Shown here in pieces: positions 30,701 to 39,844 of a stretch of 64,000 bases of DNA. Numbering within the stretch: position 1 is the stretch's first letter; each line of letters begins with the position of its first letter. A program made the translations under genes and the position numbers. This stretch comes from Chondrilla cf. caribensis. Lineage: Eukaryota; Porifera; Demospongiae; Chondrillida; Chondrillidae. The notes beneath the pieces are model-generated. The model saw nothing but the letters and a program-made list of their open reading frames with translations. It was not told the DNA's origin and made no database searches. The stretch is from assembly GCA_964020155.1 (NCBI GenBank), contig OZ026560.1, positions 1,769,501 to 1,833,500 on the forward strand, read 5' to 3'.

Positions 30701-31106
30701 TTCGAGGGCTCCTTTTTGTTGACCTTTTTGCGCAGAAAATTCATAAGTTTTGGTTCCTTGGACATCTTGAGGGACTACCAAATACTACCAGAAGTGTGAG
30801 TAAGTAGACGATTAAGAAGCCGTGGGAGATACACAAATACAGGTTAAATATTCAACCTACCCCACCATCTTCCTCAAAGGTAATCAGTATACTATTTTCA
30901 CTCACCTACGTAAGCATAAAAGATGAAGATATGACATTTTGCCTAAGTTGTACATCATTACTTACACAACTAACAGTCGCAGACTTCTCTATAGCCTTTA
31001 AACACGACTCTGTTAGCTTAACATGAAGGTGTAAGACATCCCTGTCATCTTCTTGTAAGACCAAATGTTCCGTTTGGGTTGGGAGGGAAACTAATTGGAT
31101 CGCCAT
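18758..31106 (-). CDS. ELL: RNA polymerase II elongation factor ELL
   Basis: Sixteen exons join in phase to 500 codons: 31106-30966, 30905-30861, 30784-30680, 30326-30184, 29805-29771, 28758-28662, 28590-28520, 28280-28231, 27916-27857, 27775-27726, 26534-26501, 26430-26181, 19802-19703, 19317-19155, 19088-19044 and 18871-18758. The N-terminus DVLHLHVKLTESCLKAIEK matches the start of ELL. DRVVHTLAFKAYNRANLTTRL (exon 7) matches the conserved winged-helix part. The middle is basic and Ser/Pro-rich with a lysine run. Exons 14-16 form the occludin/ELL coiled-coil domain (TPEERAEMKELFNKHHKRY... and DKAMFIKLHKRLDSIKRRVVEYD). ELL suppresses Pol II pausing and sits in the super and little elongation complexes. 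Its 6.4-kb intron 12 contains an antisense gypsy element ending only 75 bp from exon 13, on the exon 13 side. Confidence 0.88.
19878..20057 (+). repeat. 5' LTR
   Basis: 180 bp, TGTAAGGACTGG...GGATTACA. Contains TATTGCGTAGAATATTAATT, a possible promoter region. Paired with 25650-25829. Confidence 0.92.
20109..20963 (+). pseudogene. Gypsy gag N-terminal part ending at an in-frame TGA
   Basis: A start at MSNRELRALLG is chosen because it lies just after the LTR and primer-binding region; the open frame extends back into the LTR. A long charged coiled coil (about residues 30-145, LREEVKSATALVEQRNAEI and similar) is followed by a Pro/Ser/Thr-rich linker with a tandem DQRTIPAS repeat. TGA at 20961-20963 stops the frame at DDPDAEDDSFE. 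The next codons continue in the same frame with WLEGFEERAK, a capsid start, so the stop falls inside gag and not at a gag-pol border. It is probably a nonsense mutation, perhaps at a former CpG; suppression cannot be excluded. Confidence 0.7.
20994..25487 (+). CDS. Gypsy capsid-nucleocapsid and pol polyprotein
   Basis: 1497 codons from the first Met after the TGA; the same frame is open from 20964. In order: the Retrotrans_gag capsid region (about 1-130), a CCHC zinc knuckle CYRCGDPGHFERNCP (about 195), an aspartic protease with DTGAQVTVIS (about 291), reverse transcriptase with FCVDYRKLN (about 641) and YLDDVLV (about 740), and RNase H with ETDASGRGLGAVL (about 890). An HHCC zinc finger and DD35E integrase follow, with Asp in GVDVL and LSDRGPNF and Glu in DGLVEKFNGT (about 1170-1270), then a GPY/F module (FYGPYEVL). 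All catalytic motifs appear intact. No chromodomain or envelope is present. Confidence 0.92.
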   Translation: MCKWDEEQKLFQLKLHLQKTAEHVVCMMPAERKKEYDCVIDVLRKRFRSLDIEELKGLEFHQLMQGNRSVEQLGMKLQKLARKAFLESPEKDFDRLLKGRFYQALLPKWQRKLGAPRPTESFEELYARARTQERHEQQFTVTQKDSKNQPTTSTVSRSGDKAPPSSRIPLSSTSERSGAVRNPSRGTGKLSIRRCYRCGDPGHFERNCPRPPRETPGKGGKVASLVVQGQSLEQLSEEELEQELARKRAAKEQRQLKEAVQIVTLVPNVSEVPGSVLRVTVEIEGFPVEAVVDTGAQVTVISRGLLHKIGHHLQSNGKDLPTLRPPSMKLFGRSGNSSQELLITAEVPLHFTLDGKSITSLAFVHPDSDIPCLLGMNVIPHLGIRVLRANGEPIGSTSPAPELSLPASQILGSLPSVSVHLVKGISVQGRRYTALEARLSGPTPTADEFLFEPDHEMLDTLGLNSLDALVTCRPEGTILVPMQNNLSVAAHLEAGMCIGSVAPVSDSISGPPSAPISIASVETVSTLDEDRAQVVLKSLALEQGDLTDQQFAQLVDLVQRNADLFALQDQELGHTDVVKHNVDTGDHHPIRQPVRRIPFVYREDIAKMVRDMEKQGVVRPSCSPWASPVVLVPKKDGTKRFCVDYRKLNGITRKDGYPLPRIDDILDTLGGSQYFTSLDLASGYWQVEMEEESAQKSAFITHSGLYEFIRMPFGMCNAPATFQRLMEIVLSDLLWKHCFAYLDDVLVCSPTFDDHLHHLRTVFERIRQAGLRLKAKKCHFLKPSVCYLGHVVSKEGICPDPAKTDQIEHYPVPTDVEGVRRFLGLASYYRRFVSEFSKVASPLHLLLKKGVPFSWTAECQHAFETLKRKLVSAPVLSYPSFKSNEPFILETDASGRGLGAVLAQKQHDGLVHLIAFASRALSSHERNYSITELETLAVVWAAKLFRPYLLGHACKVITDHAACTSLLNSANPSSKLARWAMVIQELDLTITHRSGKSNHVADALSRSPVSPVEVLQVETTSVNTSTPPAESDIVKLQRQDEEFAIILQFLENGSVPEDQRLAQYLKVEQPNFEVIDGLLCYHHPLTPECIRIAVPRCLRAPLIKEAHGGKFAGHFAEKKVYLTLRGKYWWKGMRSDVRRYCRSCLVCASRQGPGRRQHAKLCPIPVGGPFHTVGVDVLQLPRTFDGNQYAVVFVDYLTKWPEVFAVPDQKAETIARLFVEGVVSRHGVPERLLSDRGPNFLSSLVLRVCELMGTSKINTSGYHPQCDGLVEKFNGTIISMLSKTVEKHGRDWDRHLPYILFAYRAAVQDSTEVSPFYLLYGRRPLLPMDAALNQPHSVYRVDFEDYAEELVSNLSEAWKLAHDNIKKAQTKQKAQYDKKSITTPLAVGDKVMVHHPGIVKGKAWKFARPFYGPYEVLALTPTNAEVRLVSHPSDPSIFVSLDRIRPCYAEMSNDVWIGHKRPRTATRPERSVLPPSNGGPKPEYTGPVTRSRTRSHT
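25650..25829 (+). repeat. 3' LTR
   Basis: 180 bp, paired with 19878-20057. Preceded by the polypurine tract at about 25635-25648. Followed by CATA, matching the bases before the 5' LTR. Confidence 0.92.
26614..27382. mobile_element. Non-autonomous Mutator-like element (about 95-bp TIRs) in an ELL intron
   Basis: The left end, AGTCTGGCGTAGCCGATCC through about 26702, is repeated in inverted orientation at about 27292-27382 (ending GGCTACGCCAGACT). Shared interior words include TGTCCCCAGACCCTTT and AATAAAATGGC. Both sides are flanked by AGGTATGTAGGT, at least part of which (about 9 bp) would be the target-site duplication. Long TIRs with a 9-11 bp duplication fit MULE-type elements. No transposase frame. 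It lies between ELL exons 10 and 11. Confidence 0.75.
28346..28484. repeat. 18-bp minisatellite in an ELL intron
   Basis: Seven to eight near-perfect copies of AACCAAGTCCTGTTGTAC. Each unit junction forms the palindrome GTTGTACAAC. It starts 36 bp downstream (minus strand) of the donor of ELL exon 7. Open frames through it are an effect of the 18-bp period. Confidence 0.95.
29400..29745. repeat. GAACACAGG-type degenerate short tandem repeat
   Basis: The word (G)GTGAACACA with variants (AGTGAACACA, AGTGGACACA, GGGGAACATA) recurs about every 10-30 bp through this ELL intron between exons 5 and 6. The same word family recurs in an MRG15 intron at 41935-42230. Confidence 0.75.
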
Positions 31107-31223
31107 GTTTTCTTCGGTTCTCTTCCTATGATCAGTTTGACAACTTCCGGTCTCGTGCGAAGGCATGCAAGTTATGGGCGTTTTTTGCTGCAACGCCTAT
31201 TTATCGAGACCAATAATAAAAGA
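31107..31223. promoter_or_regulatory. Bidirectional promoter of ELL and the receptor phosphatase
   Basis: Only 117 bp separate the two start codons (ELL minus, RPTP plus). The interval holds ACTTCCGGT at 31143-31151, a strong ETS/GABP-type site, and GAAGGCATGCAAG. No TATA box stands out. ETS sites are typical of bidirectional housekeeping promoters in animals; use here is inferred. Confidence 0.6.
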
Positions 31224-34200
31224 ATGGCTGTTTTTCTTTATACGCTGCTTTTCTCCGTTCTGATCAGTCCAGTCCACATGCAAGACCCATCATCTGGTAA
31301 GGGAATAAGTAGACATTTTTAAGGTGAATGGGGATAACTTGGACGCGGAGGTATTGATGAATGAGCGTGAAATGCGTGTCTTCGAACATCCTAAGTATTG
31401 AGCTATGGTCGAAGGTTTGGAGACACCATTGACATGGAGTAGTATAGCAGTATGTCGTTCATTCATTATAGTGTTCAGTGTCCAGTTAACCCAGTTTCCT
31501 GCACTGTCGGATTAACGCAACTCATGGGATCTCGATTGATACGCAACTGTTAGGTGATTAATATCGGTAGACGCTAGCCTATATCCGCTGAAGACTTTTT
31601 GGCGATCGCCGATCAGATAATTTTTCATTCCCGCTTATGTCGATGTAGGGTAAAACGGGGTAACTTGGAACGCTTTTGACACCTATCAACAGCTCCACTG
31701 CTTGCACTCCAGTGGATCACTGGATTTACATGAAAGCTACAGTGCACCTAAAGTAGATATCCACCCTTCATGACCAGTTCGAAATTTGAATATAGCACCA
31801 TTCCATCAGATAGCAGAATCGTTTTCGTAATAACTTTTGTAAAGTGTGGGAAAATGGCTGTCGGGGTAACTTGGAACACTCTGACACCTCGCCGTGAAAT
31901 CATCACAGGAGCTCCAAACGAATACCGTGCATACAATAATGCTTTAGAAGAACTTAAATGGTATAAAAAGACTATACTATACTCTATCATACATAAAGCT
32001 CAGTTTAAAAAAGCCAAAACACAAAGGGTACATTTCAGCGTGGAGCAGGCTGTTCAAGAGCAAATGGAACAGATCCAACGTTGTCTTTGACTGGGCAACA
32101 TACCTAGGTCAGTACATGCAAGATGATACCACCCCTGGCATTCATCACAAGCCACCCAGTCTGTGTCTTTTTCTTCATTGCCACATTCTTGGCCCTCGTG
32201 AACGACTATTTTCGAGTTTGTTGTTGAAAACGGGATTGCTGTTATCCTCAACCAAGAATGCTATTGAAAATAACTAGGTATCCTTTGAAAAAAAATTCTG
32301 AGCTCATATTTTATCTGCGCTTGTTCACTTTTTGATCGATAACTTCCTCTGGGATATGCGAATAGTCGTGAAACAATCAATGTAATTTTACATCATACTA
32401 CCATCATGTATGGTAAACTTTAACCAAAGTTGGCAAATGTTTGGCAAAATAAGATTAAGTACAATGAAAAGTGTTCCAAGTTACCCCATGTTTCAAGTTA
32501 CCCCACTTTACCCTATTATCCACTTTGACCATAGACCCTAGATACTCTTTATTTTAAACTTAATTTGCTGTCGTCCTGCACTGTAGTACATATCTGTGGA
32601 GCTTGAGAGTCGACTCTAATAATAAGGTCGAAACTATAGTACTGTGTGTATTTCTTGATGATGGAAGCTATTTATTTAGCAGCAATTCTTCGTGTATTTC
32701 ATAGTTACTACTGTAACAGTTAATAATCTGTAAACATAGATATCAGGTAACAAAGGTTGTCCAATTATGGATGTTTTTAGGTATGTAGCTTGTAATGGTG
32801 GAAGTGTCTCAGAACAGTTGGATTATGGAGGTTCAATTGTGTACTACCAATGGCTACCCTTCAGATGTTGATAAATAGCCAAAACTCTCACACTGGATTG
32901 GTTATCAGTGATTCACATAAATCTCGAATGTACTAGGCTATATGTTTCTATTTCCTATTTCAAAGTTATATTGCCTGCTGCCTTCAAGTGCATGGGACAA
33001 GTTGTGTTTACTGTGTACTAGTTTTGAGTCACTAGCACAGTTTTCCTATTGAATTTGGTGTACATCCCTTGCTGCCTTTGCACTTGTTAATCATGCTACT
33101 TTTGTCAAATTTTAGTAATGGAGTCAAATTATCTCGATGTGGCATCTAGCAGTTTTGAGTCTTTGCTATCCACACTAAATGAGATGCCTTCATCAATGGA
33201 ATCTGTGCAAGTATCTGAATTTAGTGATATATCATCCGACATGATGACTTTGTTGTTTCCTCCAAGTTTGTCCAGCTCAAGTAGCATCATATCACTCACA
33301 CCAAGTCCTTCCTCGACACTTGAGTTCAACAGCGAATCACCCATCATGACAACGCCATCACTTGAACCTCCAGATTTACTTGCTACAAGGGAAACTTTTA
33401 CATCATACCCTTCAGCAATTGAGTTTACCAGTGTAACAATCGAGGTGACAACTGCACCTGGTCCAGTGAATTCCCTGAGCTTGGCCACCACTAATAACAG
33501 AGTTTCATCATCCACAGCTGGTCCTCCCTCTGTATCAGAGGTTTTTAGTATAACGTTCGAAGGAATATCTTCAGTGGATTCCCTTAGCTTGCCTACCACA
33601 AGTGACACCGTTTATTCATTCACATCTGGTCCTTTGATATATGAGTTTTCCAGTGTAACGCCTGGGACAGTAACTTCATCATTGGAGTCCCCGAGTTCGT
33701 CAGTTGCTAGTGATACCTTCACATCATCTGCAGTAAGACCTTCTTCAGCATCTGAGCCCCCTACTATGCTATCGGAGCATCCAAGTATGACATTTGAGCC
33801 TCCTAGTGTAACATCTGAGCCTCCTAATGTAACACCTAAACCTCCTAGTGTAACACCTGAGCCTCCTAGTGTAACATCTGAGCCTCCTAGTATGACAAGT
33901 ATGACATCTGAGCCTTCCAGTGTACCATCAGCAACAAGTGCCCCATCAACATCAGAGATCACTAGTGTAACATCCGAAGTGATAACTTCATATACTGGAT
34001 CTGTAAGCCCATCTGTTACAGTTAAGGATCAGCCACCAAGTAGTATGCCGCAAGGAGAGCTGTCAGAATCTGAGAGGCAACTGGCCATTGCAATGCCTGT
34101 ATCTGTGGCTGGCTACGTTACCATCCTCATCATACTTGCCATAGTAAGTGTAATTGTATTAGTACAGTTTTATTTTGTGATTGCTTAATAGTCTGAGATT

Positions 34201-37200
34201 GTATTTGTGTAAGTCATCAGCTCCTGTTGTAGTCTCTCATAGCCAGACCCATACTCTGTCTTCTCTGTTTTTGAATGGTCACCTTGTTGAGCCCTGGCTA
34301 TGCAAGACTACTTTCTATGATCATGGGTGGATGCAGTTTTCCTTAAATAGTATGTTTTCCAGTGTTACATGTACTATTGTATCCCAATGACTTCATACTT
34401 CAATGGCACCGTCAGCAGAGTATATCTGATACACCATGATACAGACTGTATGCATCCGTTGCAGAATCATTGAAAGCCAATTCTGTACTGTATGTTTCAA
34501 GTTGTTTTTAGTGGGGTTTTGGCACCATCTACACAATGAACTTGGATTGTGAATATGGAAGCCTGTCTTGTAAGGACATAATTCAAATGAGCCATCAAGC
34601 GGATGGATAGGGCATTTATCTTCCTTGGCAATCCTAGTTGCAATGAAGGCACCAAAAACATTGACGACCAACTTGGTTTTCCTGTATTTTCAGGTGCATT
34701 ATACTATCCACTGGCAAGTTCCTCCTTCATCCTAGTGCTGTGAGTAGATCTGTTGGTGCAGGAGGCTCGCCTTTTCTACGGTTGTTTAAAATTGAATTGC
34801 CATTTAATTTGTAGCTCATGATGAATTCTCTCCCATAATGTGGATAGTCAGTACTTAATGTATGTTAACTTTCATTTCAAAATTCAAAACTGTAATCCAT
34901 GCAGACAATGGGTTCGGATAGGTTGAATAGGTTGAATACGTAGGTTGAATAGGTTGCAGATACAAGTCATAATATTATGTATTATTTCTACAATGGTCCC
35001 TTTGTGGATATCATACATACGTTGTACTGAAACTGTGGTTGCAAAATGGACCCCTGTAGCTATAAAAGTGGCTGTCTCACACTGAATAACTCCAAATGCA
35101 TATTTCATACTACTGTATGTACGTATGTATTTGCCACACGTGCAGTAGCTCTCATGTGCATGTTGTTGCCCTGTTTGCTAATGTAATTGATGTGTAGAGG
35201 CTGTCCTAATATAAGACTGATGTTATGTGTGGCAAAAAGTATTTCCAATGATACCTTTCACATGTAGCAGTATATGTAAGGTCTGTGTTCAGTGTGTAAT
35301 AACTTTTATCAATGTCTACATGTGTGAGATCCCATTGATTATGTCCTCCTTATTCTCCGCAGTTTGTATCAGCTCTAAGGCGGCGGCGTGGCAAAAAGCA
35401 GAAGAAAGATAACCAGGTATATGACTACTCTGCCATGTACACTGGGATTGAAGCTGCCACTGTGTTTGGAAATGAAGAGATTGAAGACGAACACGACGAC
35501 GTATATAAGCCTAAGCCAACCCGTCTCACTTTCCGTCCAAAAATCCCTGTAAGTTGTATTCCCATTTTATATGTACATCCATTATGTACAATAAAATGCT
35601 ATATGCATAGCTAGCTAGATATACATATTATATTTCTCAATTCCTAGGCTATGTCTAATCCATTGACTATTTCTGAACTTGGAGCATTGCTGAAGAATGA
35701 GCAAGCTGTTATAAATGAGTTTGAGGTAAAAAAATTTGATTGTTGATTACTATAATTACCTTAAGGCTACAAATTTTAGCAGGTACTAACTTTAGCAAAT
35801 TTAGCGAGTAACTTCAAATCCGCCAAAAAATTGTACCTGCTAAAAATATGCATGCTAAAAATTGTACTCACTAATTTTAGGTACTGCCACAAAAGATGTC
35901 CAATTTCGAAATACCGAGATTAGAAATTGTGCTGGAATACAAATGCTACGGATTCGTCCGAGTGTTATTTCTTCAGCGGAGGTTCTTTCAAATCTAGAAG
36001 AGACATCCGAGCAATTCGATTGCAGGTGTCAGCAGCCCCATGAGTTCTCAACTCGATTTACTAGTTTAAACCATTCTCATGCTAACCCTTTCACATTATT
36101 TGTAAGTAATATCGTTGTTATTATAGTTTAAAGTAATAAATTTTTCTGATGTAAAGCATTACTAAGGTACTTCTGAAAATAATACCATTGGCACCAAAAG
36201 AAATGTACATAATGAAATGCCTTAAGGTATCTTATTTGTGCACCACTTGTACTATACAGTACATTGTACAGTTAATTTGATACCCCTTTCATAGAACATA
36301 CCAACTAACTTGGTCTCCATGGACGATGTTCCACCTGGTGCAGAGAACAAGAACAGATACAGGAATATTCTCCCTAGTAAGTGCACTCCACAAAGAGAAC
36401 AATGTACGCTACTTGTTTTACCTGACGACTTATCTCCCTCCTCAGATCCTCACACAAGGGTACCATTGTTTCTTAAGTTTGGTGTGGCCAATTCTGACTA
36501 CATTAATGCCAACTATATCAGGGTAAGTGCAGTCAATTATTCTCCATACCGAGCGGTATTAGCAAAGTTAATTGTTTCCGTTGTATAACAGAGTCAAATT
36601 GAGTTCCTCATGTTTGAATCGGTCAGAGATGTCTTAGTATAGGTTATTCACTGAGCACCGAGGGGTATTGACTATACACATCCCGAGGGCGGAGCCCGAG
36701 GGTGTGTATAGTCAATGACCCCGAGGTGCGAAGTGGATAACTGGCTTGTACCATGATGCAATATTACGTAAAATGACGTGTTCACCATGTTCCGCGCGCA
36801 GGCTTAGAGAACTCTTTATGAGGAAAATAGTCTAGTTGTTTGAAAATTGTTCGTTTTTTTCAGTTTTGTTCAGCAAAATGTTGTCGAAACCTAAACGCTT
36901 TGGACCTTTGACATCTACAGAAGTATCCAGTGCATTAAAAAGTCAGCTCGTAGTATCTATGGTCAGCTGTTCCTCTGAACACTCTGAACTCAGAAGAATA
37001 CTGCTTGGGCTACGACTGTTTGGGCCGACTGGACGGAATATCGGAATAGTGTCATGTTGGATGGCAGCGAACAATTTCCAAATCCTCTTATAACGAAGGA
37101 AGAACTCGCCAAATATTGTTACCACATTTTGTGCTTGACAATCGAAATAAGAACGGTGACCCCTATCCACCCAGTACGCTACCAATTGTGTTGTGGTCTT

Positions 37201-39844
37201 TTATGGCAAATTTGTATTGCTAACCATACTGGAACATCTTCGATGATCCCACGCCGACTTCACCAATTTCCAGAGATGTCTAGACAGTAAAATGAAAAAA
37301 CTCAAGGCAGATAGATTGATGAATAAGAGGATTTGGATATTGTTCGTTGTCATTCGGCATGCCACTATCCCAATATTCCATCCAGTCGACCCAAACAGTC
37401 ATAGCCCAAGCAGTATTCTTCTGAGTGATCGGAGGAACAGAGGTTGAAAATGCACTAGTAAGACACCTCATGAATTATTAATGAGGTGTCTTAGTCATAT
37501 AAACACCCCACCACATCAAAGGAAACGCCCACGCATCATGGTACAATTGAAATTATTGTTATGAAATTTAGTCCAATATCCAAATTTTGTGTCAAGTGCA
37601 GCCAACATTTAAACCATCACAGCCACCATATTGATCCTCGGTGAATAGGGGCAACATCAAATCATAGGACAATGCTGCTCATCATTATGTAGGTCACTTA
37701 CTCGTTGCATGCCATCAGTTCAAATATTTTCCTTTATCAAGTTCCCTAGATCGAGGGTACGTCTCATGCAGCATGATACTAATTGGCTTTAGTAAACATT
37801 GGCAAAGTCTCCAATGTTTCTGCAAAAGAAATGGTTGTGTTTTTCCTCAATAAATTTGGCATTTTGCATCTACATTGGTGATATCAGAATTCACAGCCAT
37901 GATTACCTCCATGTTCACATTTGAAGTGATGTGAAAATATATTTATGATGTGACAGTTGTCTGCGGTCTAGCCATATATAGTATAACAATGTCCTAAACT
38001 GCATTCACAACTGGTATAGTGTTCTGTTAAACAAAACTTCTTGTACTATTGGTAAGTATGTGTCTGTTGTCCCTTACATAGGGTTATATAGGGACTCCAA
38101 GATCATACATATCCACTCAAGGTCCTCTATGGAATACAACTCCAGACTTTTGGAGGATGATTTGGGAACAGAGGAGTTGTATAATTGTTATGGTGACGGA
38201 ACTGACAGAGAATGGCATGGTACAGTACTGAACATTGTGGGTTCTGAGGGTATATTTATTCACATTATTTAATTTGGTACGACTCTTGCTCTAGGCTAAA
38301 TGCCACCAATACTGGCCTGATGAACAGGAGGGGAGAACAGCTGTTTACGATGATATTGAAGTAACTCTTGCAAAAAGAGTGATTGAGCAAAGCAGTACAA
38401 CAACAACATTCCTGTTGAGACATTTGGAGGTAATGTGTATTGTGCACTACATATGACTTCTAACAGGTTGGCCCATTAAATGTGTTGTATTTGCCTTAAT
38501 TAGTGCATTGTTATGAAATTCTCATCAAACTGTTGCTATTCATATGGAAATGCATTGGAAATTATAGTGGATTAGTCCAGCCATCATTATGATGCATATA
38601 CAGATGAATTTGTTCACAGTAGAGAGTAAAATTTGGTATATAGTAAAAACAGTGTTGACTAAAGAGGTCTCACACTATGAACCTGTTTACTTACTTTGAC
38701 AAATTGAGTAAATGCCTTGGGTCCGTGTATATGCAATGTATAAAATGGGACAACCTACCCACCAACTATAGTGAATATTCATTAATCGGCCATATTATTT
38801 TGAAACAAATTCACTTGTATGGCTACGCTATACAAGTAATCCGCCATCTTGCAATTCTGCCATTCGCCATTCTTCTGTAGCAATCAGCACTTTTGTGTGG
38901 GGTTTGGTTACAGACAATCTGTCAAGTGTCAAGAAGCTCTGTTAGTAAAGAGCAAAATAACAACGAATCGTTCCAGAGTTGACCTGACACTAAAGCAAAA
39001 TTAGAAAATTAGTGATTATACAGAGAAAGGAATCCGACGACAATGCAAGAAATCCTTGCAGACCATTTCTTGAAGATGCGAAATGTACCAATTGGGCAAT
39101 GAACAGTAGGAGACACTCTGAAGGAGATCAGTATAATCCGCCATTCCCTCCAAACCATTTGCAACGAATTAACGAATATCAGCTGTACTGTATACAGATA
39201 CATGTTCAAATTGCAAATCAAATTGCTATTATGTGAAGTGGTAATTCTGCATTCTACAGAAAGGGGTCACCAGAGAGGTGCTGCACTTTTGGTTCAGGGC
39301 ATGGCCTGACCATGATGTTCCAGACTCAGCTGAACCTTTCTTGAATTTTGTACAATCTGTTCGCTCTGCCTCAGGTGACTTGCCTGTTGGGCCCATCACA
39401 GCACATTGCAGGTACCATGCTCATTGTCAGACAGTCCATTGCAGCTGCATATGTACTGCATAACTCTCTGTATTGACTATTGTATATGTTGTTTGATTAT
39501 AGTGCTGGGATTGGCAGAAGTGGTGTGTTCCTCACCACTCTGTTGGGCATGGAAACCCTGGAGGAATCAAACGAAGTTGACATTTTGAAGACAGTGTCTA
39601 CCATGAGGCAAGACAGAGGTGGTATGGTACAGAATAAAAGCCAATATCTCTTTATTCACAAAGTGGGTTGATTCTATAAGCAACTCATAGGTTATATTAT
39701 GTTTATTGCTTACTGTTGACTCTCATCAAGGCTCTCTACCAATATGCCTTGTGGCTGGAGAGAAGTAGAGCTCCAACAAAATCCTTCCTAGGTGATGACT
39801 TTCATGGAACTAGTTCGCATGTGAAATTGCTGGATGAAGACTAG
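31224..39844 (+). CDS. Receptor-type protein tyrosine phosphatase with mucin-like ectodomain
   Basis: Eleven exons join in phase to 740 codons: 31224-31296, 33116-34143, 35363-35548, 35648-35725, 36295-36376, 36446-36522, 38082-38219, 38295-38429, 39260-39411, 39503-39662 and 39731-39844. Exon 1 is a signal peptide ([20 protein letters not shown]). Exon 2 encodes a Ser/Thr/Pro-rich, mucin-like ectodomain with EPPSVT-type repeats and ends in the membrane segment, which exon 3 completes before [10 protein letters not shown]. One PTP domain follows with [19 protein letters not shown], the WPDHDVP loop (WPD Asp present), active-site [10 protein letters not shown] and the QYLFIHK Q-loop. It should dephosphorylate phosphotyrosine proteins at the membrane. 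There is no second (D2) domain and no Ig or FNIII repeats. The ectodomain style recalls CD45, but kinship is not claimed. It is divergent from ELL. Confidence 0.88.
31646..32515. mobile_element. Internally deleted Tc1/pogo-like DNA transposon in RPTP intron 1
   Basis: TIRs read TAGGGTAAAACGGGGTAACTTGGAAC at the left and the inverted equivalent, ending TTACCCCACTTTACCCTA, at the right; TA at both edges fits a TA target. The GGGGTAACTTGGAAC word is also repeated internally at about 31863 and 32475. The minus strand keeps a PHD-finger-like exon (see 32054-32251). The plus frame at 31770-32090 is not recognised. Confidence 0.75.
32054..32251 (-). pseudogene. PHD-finger-like C-terminal remnant of a transposase
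   Basis: The frame reads [20 protein letters not shown], then [16 protein letters not shown] and RWICSIC, a C-x-C-C-x-H-x2-C-x-C-x2-C PHD-type zinc pattern. Such single fingers occur at the C-terminus of several pogo/CENP-B-type transposases. Here it sits inside a TIR-bounded element with no DDE domain, so it is read as transposon debris, not a host exon. Confidence 0.55.
34144..35362 (+). other. RPTP intron 2, no further exon seen
   Basis: Intron between exons 2 and 3 of the receptor phosphatase, 1219 nt. Short open frames on both strands lack splice-phase logic. There is a small direct repeat, GGTTGAATAGGTTGAATACG, near 34918-34950. Nothing else was recognised. Confidence 0.6.
36640..37500. 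mobile_element. Palindromic MITE-like elements in an RPTP intron
   Basis: A tight hairpin at 36659-36727 pairs CCGAGGGGTATTGACTATA with TATAGTCAATGACCCCGAGG around the centre GGGCGGAGCCC. Downstream, 36990-37100 and 37310-37430 are diverged inverted copies of each other (TGCTTGGGCTACGACTGTTTG; CAATTTCCAAATCCTCTTAT). Another perfect hairpin, GACACCTCATGAATT...AATGAGGTGTC, closes at 37461-37490. The frames here are shadows of this repeat. Confidence 0.6.
38430..39259 (+). other. RPTP intron with partial pogo-like MITE
   Basis: Between exons encoding the middle and the catalytic part of the PTP domain. Around 38765-38860, TATAGTGAATATTCATTAATC and ATCCGCCATC match the ends of the short MITE family at 42826-43001 and 44819-44977. 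No exon seen. Confidence 0.5.

Noticed and set aside
31770..32090. Plus-strand 106-codon frame as a host gene
   Set aside because: It lies wholly inside a TIR-bounded transposon in RPTP intron 1, with no recognisable domain.
35862..36131. An additional RPTP exon between 35725 and 36295
   Set aside because: Exons 35648-35725 and 36295-36376 join in phase and give a continuous PTP N-terminus; the intervening frame has no PTP similarity and no suitable donor.
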